A stretch of DNA of 64,000 bases, taken from an uncultured Aquimarina sp. GTDB lineage: Bacteria > Bacteroidota > Bacteroidia > Flavobacteriales > Flavobacteriaceae. This document shows positions 8,265 through 17,940 of the stretch, piece by piece. Made by a program: the position numbers and the translations under genes. The notes beneath the pieces were generated by a model. It was not told where the DNA came from, did no database searches, and saw nothing but the letters and a program-made list of their open reading frames with translations. Position 1 is the first letter of the stretch. Each line of letters opens with the position of its first letter. The stretch spans positions 1 through 64,000 of the forward strand of contig CANMTP010000015.1 in NCBI GenBank assembly GCA_947500845.1. The letters are read 5' to 3'.

Positions 8265-11200
8265 ATGGAACAAATTGCACCATATACACCAAAAAATAAG
8301 GTAAGAATAGTTACGGCAGCCTCCCTGTTTGATGGCCATGATGCGGCAATCAACATCATGCGTCGTATTATACAATCTACAGGAGTTGAAGTAATTCACC
8401 TTGGTCATGATCGAAGTGTAGAAGAAGTGGTTAATTGTGCTATACAGGAAGATGCCAATGCTATTGCGATGACTTCGTATCAGGGAGGACATAATGAATA
8501 TTTCAAATATATGTATGATCTGTTAAAAGAAAAAGGGGCAGAGCATATTAAAATATTTGGCGGTGGTGGTGGAGTAATTCTTCCTGAAGAGATAAAAGAC
8601 CTCATGGATTATGGAATTACCAGAATCTATTCCCCAGATGATGGTCGCGAACTAGGGCTTCAGGGAATGATTAACGATTTGGTCGAACAAGCAGATTTTC
8701 CTATAGGAGATGGGCTTAATGGCGAAGCAGATCATTTGGCAGAAAAAGAAATAGGTGCTATTGCAAGAGTGATTTCTGCGGCAGAGAACTTTCCAGAGAT
8801 TGCAAAAGATACGTTGAATGAGATCCACAAAAAGAATAAAACATCAAAAACTCCGGTTTTAGGAATTACGGGAACAGGTGGGGCAGGAAAATCATCTTTG
8901 GTTGATGAATTGGTGCGAAGATTCTTAATAGATTTTCCAAATAAAACCATCGGAATCATATCTGTAGATCCTTCTAAACGTAAAACAGGAGGAGCATTAC
9001 TAGGTGACCGAATTCGAATGAATGCAATTAATTCTCCGCGGGTATATATGCGTTCTTTGGCGACGCGTCAATCTAACTTGGCATTATCAAAATATGTTGC
9101 TGAGGCAATAGAGGTCCTCAAAGCGGCAGAATTTGACTTGATTATTCTTGAGACTTCTGGAATAGGACAGTCTGATACCGAAATTTTAGAACATAGTGAC
9201 ACTTCTCTTTATGTAATGACCCCAGAATTTGGTGCAGCCACACAGTTAGAGAAGATCGATATGTTAGATTTTGCAGATTTGGTTGCGATCAACAAGTTTG
9301 ATAAAAGAGGTTCTTTAGATGCTTTACGTGATGTAAAAAAACAATACATGCGTAATCATAATCTATGGGATACACCACAAGATGAATTACCAGTGTATGG
9401 TACTATAGCTTCACAATTTAATGATCCGGGGATGAACACGCTCTATAGAGCGATCATGGATAAAGTTGTAGAGAAAACAGGTGCTGACCTGAAATCTGAC
9501 TTTCATATTTCTAAAGAAATGTCTGAAAAGATATTTGTTATCCCTCCCAGTAGAACAAGATACCTGTCAGAAATAGCTGAAAACAATAGAGCATATGACC
9601 AGACAGTCGAGTCCCAGGTTGAGGTTGCTCAAAAGCTGTACGGAATATTTCAAACCATATTATCAGTTGTGTCTATCTCGACAAGCGGAGTCGAAATGCT
9701 TACAAAATCAGGAATAGATCAGGAAAAGATCCTGAATGCAGTTCAGAATGATCAAACAAAAGTTTTCTTGAACCTTTTATTCGATCAATTTGAAAAAGTA
9801 AAGCTAAATCTTGATCCTTATAACTGGGAAATTATTATAGGATGGTCAGATAAAGTCAAAAAATATAAGGATCCTGTGTATTCTTTCAAAGTGCGGGATA
9901 AGGAAATCAAAATAGAAACACATACCAAATCCCTGTCGCATACGCAAATTCCAAAGGTGGCTTTACCAAAATACGCAGCTTGGGGTGACGTTTTAAAATG
10001 GTGTCTTCAGGAAAATGTTCCTGGCGAGTTTCCATATACATCAGGATTATACCCTTTTAAAAGAACAGGAGAAGATCCCACCCGTATGTTTGCAGGAGAG
10101 GGAGGGCCAGAGAGAACCAATCGTCGTTTTCATTATGTAAGTTTAGGAATGCCGGCAAAACGTCTTTCTACAGCTTTTGATTCGGTGACTTTGTATGGAA
10201 ATGATCCCGATCATAGACCTGATATTTACGGTAAAATTGGTAATGCAGGGGTGTCTATTTGCTGTTTGGACGACGCAAAGAAACTATATTCTGGTTTTGA
10301 TCTTACCCATGCTATGACTTCAGTGAGTATGACTATTAATGGTCCGGCACCAATGTTACTCGGGTTCTTTATGAATGCTGCGATTGATCAAAATTGTGAG
10401 AAATATATCAAAGAGAAAGGACTTGAAGCAGAAGTTGAAGCTAAAATCAAGAAAATTTATAAAGATAAAGGGGTCGAACGCCCCCAATATCAAGGTGATT
10501 TGCCAGAAGGTAACGATGGACTAGGATTAATGTTACTGGGTGTTACAGGTGATCAAGTATTGCCTGAAAATGTCTACGAAAAGATTAAAGTTGAAACTTT
10601 AAATACCGTTCGGGGTACTGTACAAGCCGATATTCTTAAGGAAGATCAAGCACAAAACACTTGTATTTTTTCTACAGAATTTGCGTTGCGATTAATGGGG
10701 GATGTACAAGAGTATTTTATCGATAAACAAGTACGTAATTTCTATTCGGTGTCGATTTCGGGATACCATATTGCAGAGGCAGGAGCAAATCCAATTACAC
10801 AGCTTGCACTAACCTTGGCCAACGGTTTTACCTATGTAGAGTATTATTTAAGTCGAGGAATGGATATCAACAAGTTTGGTCCTAATTTATCGTTCTTTTT
10901 CTCAAACGGTATCGACCCTGAATATGCAGTGATTGGCCGTGTGGCTCGTAAAATATGGGCAAAAGCTCTCAAACATAAATATAAAGCCAATCCAAGAGCA
11001 CAGATGTTGAAGTATCATATCCAGACCTCAGGACGCTCATTACACGCTCAGGAGATAGATTTTAATGATATTCGTACTACCTTACAAGCATTATACGCAA
11101 TCTATGATAACTGTAACTCACTGCATACAAATGCTTATGACGAAGCCATAACCACCCCAACCGAAGAGTCTGTGCGCAGGGCAATGGCTATTCAGTTAAT

Positions 11201-11711
11201 AATTAATAAGGAACTAGGGCTTGCCAAAAATGAAAATCCGATACAAGGCTCTTTTATTATTGAAGAGCTTACAGATTTGGTAGAAGAGGCTGTTTTGACG
11301 GAATTTGATAGGATAACAGAACGGGGCGGAGTTTTAGGTGCCATGGAAACAATGTATCAACGTAGTAAAATACAAGAAGAAAGTTTGTATTACGAAACCC
11401 TAAAACATACAGGTGAGTTTCCTATTATTGGAGTAAATACATTTTTAAGTTCTAAAGGGTCACCAACAGTGACTCCAGGCGAGGTTATTCGAGCTACAGA
11501 GGAGGAAAAACAATATCAAATTACTACGCTAAATAACCTCCATATTGCTAAAAAGGATGTTTCCACAGAAATTTTGAACAAGGTACAAGAAGCTGCCATT
11601 AATAATAAAAATATTTTTGAAGTATTAATGGAAGCTACCAAAGTTTGTTCATTAGGACAAATTACAGCTGCGTTGTTTGAAGTAGGAGGACAGTATCGAA
11701 GAAATATGTAA
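8265..11711 (+). CDS. icmF: Fused isobutyryl-CoA mutase-type B12 enzyme (IcmF)
   Basis: This 1148-residue fusion has, in order, a B12-binding domain (residues 10-140; DGHDAA with the cobalt-ligand His25, and FGGGGGVI near residue 98), a MeaB-like G-protein chaperone domain (Walker [10 protein letters not shown] near 203-211; [16 protein letters not shown]) and a C-terminal mutase barrel from about residue 560 ([19 protein letters not shown]). This order defines IcmF, which interconverts isobutyryl- and n-butyryl-CoA and can act on related branched acyl-CoAs. ATG 8265 is preferred over TTG 8259. The exact substrate depends on active-site residues I did not assign. It is unlinked to other mutase genes. 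Confidence 0.93.
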   Translation: MEQIAPYTPKNKVRIVTAASLFDGHDAAINIMRRIIQSTGVEVIHLGHDRSVEEVVNCAIQEDANAIAMTSYQGGHNEYFKYMYDLLKEKGAEHIKIFGGGGGVILPEEIKDLMDYGITRIYSPDDGRELGLQGMINDLVEQADFPIGDGLNGEADHLAEKEIGAIARVISAAENFPEIAKDTLNEIHKKNKTSKTPVLGITGTGGAGKSSLVDELVRRFLIDFPNKTIGIISVDPSKRKTGGALLGDRIRMNAINSPRVYMRSLATRQSNLALSKYVAEAIEVLKAAEFDLIILETSGIGQSDTEILEHSDTSLYVMTPEFGAATQLEKIDMLDFADLVAINKFDKRGSLDALRDVKKQYMRNHNLWDTPQDELPVYGTIASQFNDPGMNTLYRAIMDKVVEKTGADLKSDFHISKEMSEKIFVIPPSRTRYLSEIAENNRAYDQTVESQVEVAQKLYGIFQTILSVVSISTSGVEMLTKSGIDQEKILNAVQNDQTKVFLNLLFDQFEKVKLNLDPYNWEIIIGWSDKVKKYKDPVYSFKVRDKEIKIETHTKSLSHTQIPKVALPKYAAWGDVLKWCLQENVPGEFPYTSGLYPFKRTGEDPTRMFAGEGGPERTNRRFHYVSLGMPAKRLSTAFDSVTLYGNDPDHRPDIYGKIGNAGVSICCLDDAKKLYSGFDLTHAMTSVSMTINGPAPMLLGFFMNAAIDQNCEKYIKEKGLEAEVEAKIKKIYKDKGVERPQYQGDLPEGNDGLGLMLLGVTGDQVLPENVYEKIKVETLNTVRGTVQADILKEDQAQNTCIFSTEFALRLMGDVQEYFIDKQVRNFYSVSISGYHIAEAGANPITQLALTLANGFTYVEYYLSRGMDINKFGPNLSFFFSNGIDPEYAVIGRVARKIWAKALKHKYKANPRAQMLKYHIQTSGRSLHAQEIDFNDIRTTLQALYAIYDNCNSLHTNAYDEAITTPTEESVRRAMAIQLIINKELGLAKNENPIQGSFIIEELTDLVEEAVLTEFDRITERGGVLGAMETMYQRSKIQEESLYYETLKHTGEFPIIGVNTFLSSKGSPTVTPGEVIRATEEEKQYQITTLNNLHIAKKDVSTEILNKVQEAAINNKNIFEVLMEATKVCSLGQITAALFEVGGQYRRNM

Positions 11712-11718
11712 ACAGACA

Positions 11719-11746
11719 CTATGCTTTCGCTAAAGCGAAAGCATAG
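11719..11746. repeat. Perfect palindrome after icmF
   Basis: CTATGCTTTCGC and GCGAAAGCATAG form a perfect 12-bp stem with a TAAA loop, 8 bp after the icmF stop. No T-run follows (CGGTCGC), so it is more like an intergenic palindromic repeat than a plain terminator, though it may protect the mRNA 3' end. Confidence 0.7.
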
Positions 11747-11828
11747 CGGTCGCTTATTCCAAGCTTATAATTACCTTTGGAAAGTTACTTATCTTATGAG
11801 GTGATATAGAGTACAGTATCTTTTCGGA

Positions 11829-11851
11829 TCCCTGACTATGCAGGAATGACA
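11829..11851. repeat. REP-like imperfect palindrome
   Basis: The stretch around TCCCTGACTATGCAGGAATGA is an imperfect inverted repeat of the CAGGAATGAC type that is widespread in bacterial intergenic regions. It lies between icmF and the membrane HTH gene, in a 202-bp gap that holds no other gene. Confidence 0.4.
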
Positions 11852-11913
11852 TTTTTAGTACTATTCTTTGATTTCAAAGAGTTTCTTTATCTTTAAAGAA
11901 AAAGGAATACTTC

Positions 11914-13032
11914 GTGTTTAGTACTATAGAATATACAGTTACAGCTATTGTCTGTCTAATTTCAGCAGTGGTAATTCAGCGAATTTTTAGAAAAGAAAAA
12001 CTTCGAGGGGCAGATCAAAAAGCAGTCAAAGGAATCAAATGGTTTGGATTAGCAATTTTTGTTTGGGGTCTAGGAGCACTAGCTAATCTTATCTTCGTGA
12101 ATGGATTACAATGGTCTACTACCAATAAAATTTTAATTTATTTTGGAGTTCTGGTTTCACTCGCTAATTCACTATTTATCATTTTGTCACTCCCTTCTAT
12201 AGAACATCAACTAAAGCCCGGAATTGTAGTGAGATTAGTCCAGCGCTTCAGTGTTCAAGAATTTGTCGGTGTGTATTGCGGGGTTTTGGGGATGATCGCC
12301 TTTGTTTTTATTATGTCTTCTTATGGAAATCCAAGGATAAGTAACAACTTTATATGGCTCATAGATATACCGATTTCTATAGTGGTAGCTATTTCTTTAC
12401 TTTTTGAACTCAACAAAGCGTTTGTTGGTCGACAAATGAGATTTATGTATTTACCTACTTTTGTTCTATTTGTTTTAATTGTCATTGCAGTTTCTCATAG
12501 AATGATTCCGCAGGATAAAGTGTTGCAATTTATTGATCAGGAATTCTGGAGTATACTGGGAAGCATCACTGCTATTTCATTTAAATTTTTATTCATTCTT
12601 TTATTTTCAATTCTGCTTTATAGTTGGAAATTTCTTTCAGAAAAAGAACAACAACAAAGTTTGGCTCAAAAATTGGAAATTCAAAATACAAAGTTCAAAA
12701 GAACAATCGAACAATTGCAAATAGCAAACGAAAGTCATTTAGATACTATCAAATCTTTAAAAAAGAACGTGAAAGAATTAGAGAAGAGTTCTAAAATTGA
12801 ATTTTCAGAACGACAAAAAGAAGTTTTGGGGTATTTGGCTCATTTTGGAGACTATAAATCATATACAGAAATTGCACAAGAAATGCATATTAGTGTTGAT
12901 GGATTTCAGACGCATATCCATCAGATTAAAAAGATGCTCAATATTAGTGGGGCTCGTGGAAAGGAGCAGCTAATCATTTTTGCCCGAGCTAATAATTTTT
13001 TAAAATATACGTCATTAAAAGGTGATGCTTAA
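11914..13032 (+). CDS. Seven-helix membrane protein with cytoplasmic LuxR-type HTH
   Basis: This 372-residue protein appears to be a one-component membrane regulator. About seven hydrophobic segments fill residues 5-240, then a charged coiled coil spans roughly 245-300, and a helix-turn-helix of the LuxR/GerE type covers about 303-365 (FSERQKEVLGYLAHFGDYKSYTEIA, then QTHIHQIKKMLNISG). No kinase or receiver domain is present. The start is GTG 11914 with AAAGGA nine bases upstream. No target or ligand can be deduced. It stands between icmF and the AgcS symporter gene. Confidence 0.75.
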   Translation: MFSTIEYTVTAIVCLISAVVIQRIFRKEKLRGADQKAVKGIKWFGLAIFVWGLGALANLIFVNGLQWSTTNKILIYFGVLVSLANSLFIILSLPSIEHQLKPGIVVRLVQRFSVQEFVGVYCGVLGMIAFVFIMSSYGNPRISNNFIWLIDIPISIVVAISLLFELNKAFVGRQMRFMYLPTFVLFVLIVIAVSHRMIPQDKVLQFIDQEFWSILGSITAISFKFLFILLFSILLYSWKFLSEKEQQQSLAQKLEIQNTKFKRTIEQLQIANESHLDTIKSLKKNVKELEKSSKIEFSERQKEVLGYLAHFGDYKSYTEIAQEMHISVDGFQTHIHQIKKMLNISGARGKEQLIIFARANNFLKYTSLKGDA

Positions 13033-13126
13033 CCTTATGGTTAACCATTGCCTATTTGAAATTTGATGACTACGTAACCTTTTTTCGTAATTATTTTTCG
13101 GGCAATTTGCACAGAAAAATTTTACC

Positions 13127-14647
13127 ATGTTATTCTCACTTCTTATTTCTAAACAAACTTTTGATGAACGTATTAATGACGCTTTTGGTAACGCCACAGG
13201 TTGGTTTGTAGATGCTGTTTTAGCAGAAATTCCAATTACAGAAACGGTTGGGATTCCTTGGGTTTTAATTGTACTCTTCGGTGGGGCATTATATTTTACA
13301 ATATATTTTAGATGTATCAATGTTAAAAGCTTCTTTACTGCGATACACGTAGTTCGTGGTAAATACGATGCTTTAGAGAACCAAACCGACGAAAATCAAG
13401 AATTGGTTACAGGAGAAGTGAGCCATTTTCAGGCATTAACTACTGCCGTTTCGGCAACTGTTGGATTGGGCAATATTGCCGGAGTGGCAATAGCATTATC
13501 GATAGGAGGACCAGGCGCTACATTCTGGATGATCCTAATTGGTCTATTGGGGATGTCTTCAAAATTTGTAGAGTGTACGCTGGGTGTCAAATATAGAGAA
13601 GTTGATGCTCAGGGAAAGGTGTTTGGTGGGCCGATGTATTATTTAAAAAAGGGCTTAGGCGAGAAGGGGTATGCAAAACTAGGTAAAGTATTGGCAGCAC
13701 TTTTTGCCATAATGTGTATTGGCGGTTCTTTTGGTGGCGGAAATATGTTCCAGATAAATCAGGCATACAAATTATTCGAGCATGTTATTATCCCTGAGAC
13801 TTCGGTAATGTATGGCCAGGGTTGGATATTTGGAGTAATTATAGCGATATTAGTAGGTGTCGTTATTATAGGGGGAATCAAAAAAATAGCAAGCGTTACC
13901 GATAAAATTGTACCCGTAATGGTGCTGATGTATGTACTTGCTATACTTATTGTTCTGGGGATTAATATTTCTGAAATTCCAAAAGCGTTTGTAGCAATAT
14001 GGGATGGAGCATTTAATCCTGACGGGATAGTTGGAGGTTTTATTGGCGTACTCATTCAAGGATTTAGACGAGGAGCTTTTAGCAACGAAGCAGGAATAGG
14101 TAGCGCATCTATTGCTCATAGTGCCGTGAAAACCAATTTCCCTGCTAGTGAAGGGTTAGTAGCTTTGCTTGAACCTTTTATAGATACCGTGGTGGTTTGT
14201 ACGATGACAGCTTTAGCTTTAATTATTACAAGACAAGTAGATACAAGTACTGCAATCGATTTTGAACAGGGCGTCTTACTTACATCAGCTGCGTTAGAAA
14301 GTGGTGTTTCATGGTTTCCATATCTGCTTACCCTAGCAGTAGTGCTTTTTGCCTTCTCTTCTATGATTTCCTGGTCATACTACGGATATCAATCCTGGAG
14401 TTATCTTTTCGGAAAACATAAGCGTACAGAGTATGCCTATAAATTTATATTTTGCTGTTTTACGGTAATTGGCGCTGCATCTACATTAACTGCGGTTACA
14501 GATTTTAGTGATGCTATGATCTTTGCTATGATGGTACCAAATATGATAGGATTGTTCTTGCTGAGCAATAAGGTTATGGAAGAACTAAAGCGATATAAAA
14601 TCAATATTGCAAAACTTTCCACCAAAAAATATATGGATTCGAAATAG
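13127..14647 (+). CDS. Alanine/glycine:cation symporter (AgcS family)
   Basis: This 506-residue inner-membrane protein is a sodium- or proton-coupled importer of small neutral amino acids. The family signature TVGLGNIAGVAIALSIGGPG is near residue 104, followed by GMSSKFVECTLGVKYR, and RGAFSNEAGIGSASIAHSA in the middle is another hallmark. Around eleven membrane segments are visible. It starts at ATG 13127, 94 bp after the membrane HTH gene, and could be a separate transcription unit. A link with the Lrp regulator 520 bp downstream is possible, since Lrp proteins often sense amino acids, but this is inference. Confidence 0.9.
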   Translation: MLFSLLISKQTFDERINDAFGNATGWFVDAVLAEIPITETVGIPWVLIVLFGGALYFTIYFRCINVKSFFTAIHVVRGKYDALENQTDENQELVTGEVSHFQALTTAVSATVGLGNIAGVAIALSIGGPGATFWMILIGLLGMSSKFVECTLGVKYREVDAQGKVFGGPMYYLKKGLGEKGYAKLGKVLAALFAIMCIGGSFGGGNMFQINQAYKLFEHVIIPETSVMYGQGWIFGVIIAILVGVVIIGGIKKIASVTDKIVPVMVLMYVLAILIVLGINISEIPKAFVAIWDGAFNPDGIVGGFIGVLIQGFRRGAFSNEAGIGSASIAHSAVKTNFPASEGLVALLEPFIDTVVVCTMTALALIITRQVDTSTAIDFEQGVLLTSAALESGVSWFPYLLTLAVVLFAFSSMISWSYYGYQSWSYLFGKHKRTEYAYKFIFCCFTVIGAASTLTAVTDFSDAMIFAMMVPNMIGLFLLSNKVMEELKRYKINIAKLSTKKYMDSK

Positions 14648-14659
14648 GTAGACTAAAAC

Positions 14660-15043
14660 CTATAATGTCATTATCCAGTGACGCTGAAGATGTTTAAATT
14701 TCTTTAATTCTTTTCTTAAAAGTGTCAAAAACTCCTTTCCATTGCTTTGAGTTTGTTCTAGGCGTTCACAATTTTTATAAATTCTGTTGGTAATATGTAT
14801 CAAAGAATTTGCTTCCTTAATACGCTCATCCTGAAAAATTTGGTTTTCTGCTATGATAATTCTAGGTGCCAACGCGTCAGATTGCCTGATAATATCTCCT
14901 GTAAAATAAATATGCGGATCCTCTGCACCATTATTTTGCAGCGAAGCCATATCATGTATAAGATAGTTTGAAATACTCCTTGACAGGGTAAATATCTCAA
15001 GAGCTTTCTTGTATAATCGTTTATTTCTAGGCTTAGATCTCAT
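14660..15043 (-). CDS. Hypothetical helical protein (four-helix-bundle-like)
   Basis: I do not recognise this 127-residue protein with confidence. It is rich in charged residues and predicted to be mostly helical: RLYKKALEIFTLSRSISNYL at the start, IIRQSDALAPRIIIAENQIF in the middle and a basic C-terminus KELKKFKHLQRHWI. The pattern faintly recalls the four-helix-bundle family first seen in 23S rRNA intervening sequences, but the match is weak. It has no signal peptide. It is divergent from the Lrp regulator gene, 124 bp away, and converges on the AgcS gene, whose stop is 12 bp away. Confidence 0.6.
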   Translation of the reverse strand: MRSKPRNKRLYKKALEIFTLSRSISNYLIHDMASLQNNGAEDPHIYFTGDIIRQSDALAPRIIIAENQIFQDERIKEANSLIHITNRIYKNCERLEQTQSNGKEFLTLLRKELKKFKHLQRHWIMTL

Positions 15044-15141
15044 AACATTTCAGTCCTTCAAAAATAATGCTATTTTCAATAATTTTTATTTTGAATTTAA
15101 GGTGTAACTAAGAATTTACTTTAATTATTAATTATAAATGC

Positions 15142-15149
15142 TATTTTTG
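15142..15149 (+). promoter_or_regulatory. -7 promoter box TATTTTTG
   Basis: The box matches TAnnTTTG and lies 18 bp before the Lrp-family start codon. Confidence 0.55.
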
Positions 15150-15167
15150 ATTTAAAAATATAGTGAA

Positions 15168-15626
15168 ATGAAAATTGACGATACAAATTGGGAAATTCTT
15201 CATTGTTTACAACAAAATGCAAGGTTATCTAACGCGGAGATTGGAAGAAAAGTGGGGTTAAGCTCTCCAGCAGTGGCAGAGCGAATAAAGAAAATGGAAG
15301 ATTATGGTGTTTTAAAAGGTTATAAAGCCGAGGTTTCTTATACTAAAACAGGATATCAACTTAAAGCGATGATAACTCTTAGAGCATTTATGGGACGTCT
15401 AAAACCTTTTTTGCTAAAAGTTTCAGAGTTTAGCGAGGTGTTAAATTGTTATCGAATCACAGGAAATGAAAATATTATTATGGAGGTCGTACTACGTGAT
15501 CAGATTCATTTGCAAGAGTTTATTGATAGATTAATTACATACGGAGAAGTTAAAACTCATATTATACTTTCTAATTTGATAGAAAACAATCCAATCATAA
15601 ATGCGTTAATTTCTAAAGAATCATAA
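15168..15626 (+). CDS. Lrp/AsnC family transcriptional regulator
   Basis: This 152-residue protein has an N-terminal winged helix (DDTNWEILHCLQQNARLSNA, then EIGRKVGLSSPAVAERIKKM) and a C-terminal RAM/AsnC ligand domain (residues 65-150; CYRITGNENIIMEVVLRD). Such proteins bind DNA as oligomers and respond to amino acids. A TATTTTTG box lies 18 bp upstream. The first copy of a repeated structured RNA begins about 55 bp after its stop. Its targets are unknown; the nearby AgcS amino-acid symporter is a reasonable candidate but not shown. Confidence 0.93.
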   Translation: MKIDDTNWEILHCLQQNARLSNAEIGRKVGLSSPAVAERIKKMEDYGVLKGYKAEVSYTKTGYQLKAMITLRAFMGRLKPFLLKVSEFSEVLNCYRITGNENIIMEVVLRDQIHLQEFIDRLITYGEVKTHIILSNLIENNPIINALISKES

Positions 15627-15681
15627 ACTTATCTTTGGCATAAATTTTGACATATAAAATGTTGAAAATCATTTCAATCTT

Positions 15682-15762
15682 GTGTGAGGACATTAGTTTA
15701 GTGAACTAAAGAGAGTACAGGGGAGACAAAAAAACATCTGAATTCATTCAGATGTTTTTTTA
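15682..15762 (+). ncRNA. Repeated structured RNA, copy 1
   Basis: The conserved core GTGTGAGGACATTAG … CTAAAGAGAGTAC (15682-15718) occurs three times in 2.3 kb. In this copy TTAGTT-tagtg-AACTAA gives the apical hairpin. The core is followed by a terminator, ACATCTGAATTCATTCAGATGT plus seven Ts (15734-15760). There is no good reading frame. The 5' end is not defined; this copy lacks the 16-nt upstream motif of copies 2 and 3. It could be a standalone sRNA or a 3' RNA processed from the Lrp transcript. I cannot name the family; Flavo-1 is a candidate to test. Confidence 0.6.
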
Positions 15763-15849
15763 TTTGATATTGGATTAGATTTTATACATTTATAAAGTAT
15801 AGATACTGTCTCATTTCTATGTAATTATAAATAAATTTTGGGGTAAATC

Positions 15850-17268
15850 GTGAAAATAGTATTCTTTAATTCTTGTTGTGTAGTTTTTCTTTTTGTATCT
15901 CTATTTGGATACTCTCAAAATACCTTGACTCTTAAAAAAGGAATCGTTGTAGATTCTTTATTGGTGCCCAACACTAACAATGATTTTAGTATTTACTTGC
16001 CAAAGAGTTTCGAAATGAATAGGAATTGGCCAGTGCTTTTTGGTTTTAATTCGCAAAGAAGAGCAAGTAATTTAACAAGATTATATAGAGAAGCAGCTGA
16101 AGAGTTTGGTTATATTGTCGCCATAAGTAATTTTGCCGAAGGACAAGATCTTAAAGAAAAAGTGATATATGTATCCACTTTTATGGATTACATCTTTTCT
16201 GTTTTTCCGATTCAAAAAGATAGGGTTTATGTTACCGGGATAGACCAAGATGCAAAACTAATGAGCTTGCTACCTGCACTTAATAATAAAGAAGTGTTTG
16301 GAGTTATCGCAATTGGCGATAGCCATTATTACAATTCTAAAATAAAAATAGCAAAGAATTTTTCCTATTTTGGTGTTTTAAATATCAACAACTTTCGATA
16401 TAAGGATTTTATTAAAAATAAAGAATATCTCAAAAGAAAAGCAATAGAGGCTGATGTTCTTACTTATGAAGGAACGTCGGACTATCCTTATCCTAAACTC
16501 CTTAAAAAACCGCTTTCTACATTTTCTTTACAGGCCATGGCTAAAGGTAGAATACCTAAGGACTCAACTTGGGTCCGAAATCTATTCCAACATGAATTGA
16601 ATGAGGCGGTTAAAGAGTTGAATCAAGGTAGGTTCGTTAATGCATATGAAGAATTAAAAAGGGTGCGTGCGAAGTTTCGTCTTTTTCTTGATACTAGTTC
16701 TCTGCTTGAAAAGGAGAAGCAAATAAAGAAAAGCAGGGGATATAAAAAGCAAAAACGATTAAAATCTAAATATGCTAACCAGGAAAGTTTCTTTAGATAT
16801 ACATATCTGTTATCACTAAAGGAAGATGTTGCAGAAGAAAAATATGAAAACCTTGGCTGGTGGCAATATCAAATGTCAGAACTTGATACGTTGGCATTCA
16901 AGAATGAAAAGTATGCCCAAAACATGGTACTTAGAGTGAAAGGATTTCTTAAGAATGCTATAGGTGAATATAAACAGACTCTTTCTGAAAAGAGAAAAAA
17001 TTTCGAAAAGAAAATGTTTCTTTCTATACTAAGTACTATAGTTGATAAAAAAGATTTTGAGTCTTATAGAGAGATTATTTCTTTAAGTGCCCAAGATCAG
17101 GATTATCAAACAGCCTTATTTTATTTGGAAAAACTACTGGTTAACGAATTCACCGATATGGATGCTCTTTATAGTATTGAGGGTACGTTGGCACTAAGGA
17201 TGTCTAAAGAATATAATGATTTGATCAAAAAATACCTTGGGACTTCAAAGTATTTCTTTTCAAATTAG
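15850..17268 (+). CDS. Secreted esterase-like protein lacking the serine nucleophile
   Basis: This 472-residue protein starts at GTG 15850 and has a signal peptide ending near residue 22 (FVSLFGYSQ). Residues 35-210 look like an alpha/beta-hydrolase of the PHB-depolymerase/esterase type: a strand pair FSIYLPKSF, PVLFGFNSQ, and DRVYVTGIDQDAKLMSLLPA. The last stretch aligns with the family elbow VYVTGxSxGG, but Asp132 stands where the Ser should be and both flanking Gly are changed, so it is probably not catalytic. Residues 240-472 are helical and basic, possibly TPR-like. It is flanked on both sides by copies of the repeated RNA. Its role is unknown. Confidence 0.7.
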   Translation: MKIVFFNSCCVVFLFVSLFGYSQNTLTLKKGIVVDSLLVPNTNNDFSIYLPKSFEMNRNWPVLFGFNSQRRASNLTRLYREAAEEFGYIVAISNFAEGQDLKEKVIYVSTFMDYIFSVFPIQKDRVYVTGIDQDAKLMSLLPALNNKEVFGVIAIGDSHYYNSKIKIAKNFSYFGVLNINNFRYKDFIKNKEYLKRKAIEADVLTYEGTSDYPYPKLLKKPLSTFSLQAMAKGRIPKDSTWVRNLFQHELNEAVKELNQGRFVNAYEELKRVRAKFRLFLDTSSLLEKEKQIKKSRGYKKQKRLKSKYANQESFFRYTYLLSLKEDVAEEKYENLGWWQYQMSELDTLAFKNEKYAQNMVLRVKGFLKNAIGEYKQTLSEKRKNFEKKMFLSILSTIVDKKDFESYREIISLSAQDQDYQTALFYLEKLLVNEFTDMDALYSIEGTLALRMSKEYNDLIKKYLGTSKYFFSN

Positions 17269-17285
17269 ATTGAAATCATAAAATT

Positions 17286-17301
17286 TTGTGTATTTCATCG
17301 A
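17286..17301 (+). promoter_or_regulatory. Shared upstream motif TTGTGTATTTCATCGA, copy a
   Basis: This 16-nt sequence is identical at 17801-17816 and differs by one base at 55858-55873. Here it lies 180 bp before the core of RNA copy 2. It could hold a promoter -33 element (TTG) and a regulator site. Confidence 0.5.
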
Positions 17302-17453
17302 TTTAATACGTTTTTTGCCGTCATAATTTTGGAATTCATAATTTTTTTATACTATATTTACTATATCTTAAAAATACTTGATGTATCATCCAGAATTAAT
17401 ATTTTTGAGCTGCGTGACGATGCAGATTTAAAATCTTAGTTTGGAATACATCA

Positions 17454-17562
17454 GGGACAAATTAGGTGTGAGGACATTAGTCTAAAGACCTCAAATCTTG
17501 AAGCTAAAGAGAGTACGTAATTTGCCCGAATATAGAAAGCGCTTTCTACAAGCGCTTTTTTG
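17454..17562 (+). ncRNA. Repeated structured RNA, copy 2
   Basis: The core GTGTGAGGACATTAG … CTAAAGAGAGTAC is at 17466-17516. An outer helix pairs AAATTA with TAATTT and GTG with TAC, enclosing an internal loop TGAGGACA/AGAGAG, then the TTAG/CTAA helix and an inner AAGA/TCTT stem. A terminator AGCGCTTTCTACAAGCGCT plus a T-run follows (17539-17561). Homology with copy 3 continues upstream (TGACGAT, then TTTGG…CATCAGG), so the transcript may start near 17320 and be about 240 nt. No protein frame is conserved between copies. Confidence 0.68.
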
Positions 17563-17800
17563 TTTTCAAATGATTTTTGTCTAGACATTTCTAATTTGGC
17601 AATAGTGTTTTGTAATCATGATCTTAGGAATCGAAACACATGTTAAGCTGGCAGGATGATCTATTTGAAAATGACAGCGTAACTCTAACAAAACAAATTT
17701 TATACTATAGTATGCACTCCAGCCTTGATAATATATTTTACTAGTAAAAGTTATTTCGTAATAAACATATATATTTAAATAACGGCTATTTATGCAATAT

Positions 17801-17816
17801 TTGTGTATTTCATCGA
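17801..17816 (+). promoter_or_regulatory. Shared upstream motif TTGTGTATTTCATCGA, copy b
   Basis: Identical to 17286-17301. It lies 154 bp before the core of RNA copy 3 and is followed by TTATTTGC, a possible -7 box. Confidence 0.5.
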
Positions 17817-17940
17817 ATTTATTTGCATTTAATCTTTTGTTTTTCTACATTAGTAATGTACAAAATAGGTACAGGTGTTCTTAAAATTTTCAGTTTTAAA
17901 GATTATGACGATAATCAGGCGAACAAAAATTTTTGGTTCA

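Noticed and set aside
8262-8492. Minus-strand frame inside icmF
   Set aside because: It is an antisense shadow of a strong coding gene.
11719-11746. icmF terminator
   Set aside because: The stem is strong, but no T-run follows, so I listed it as a palindromic repeat rather than a terminator.
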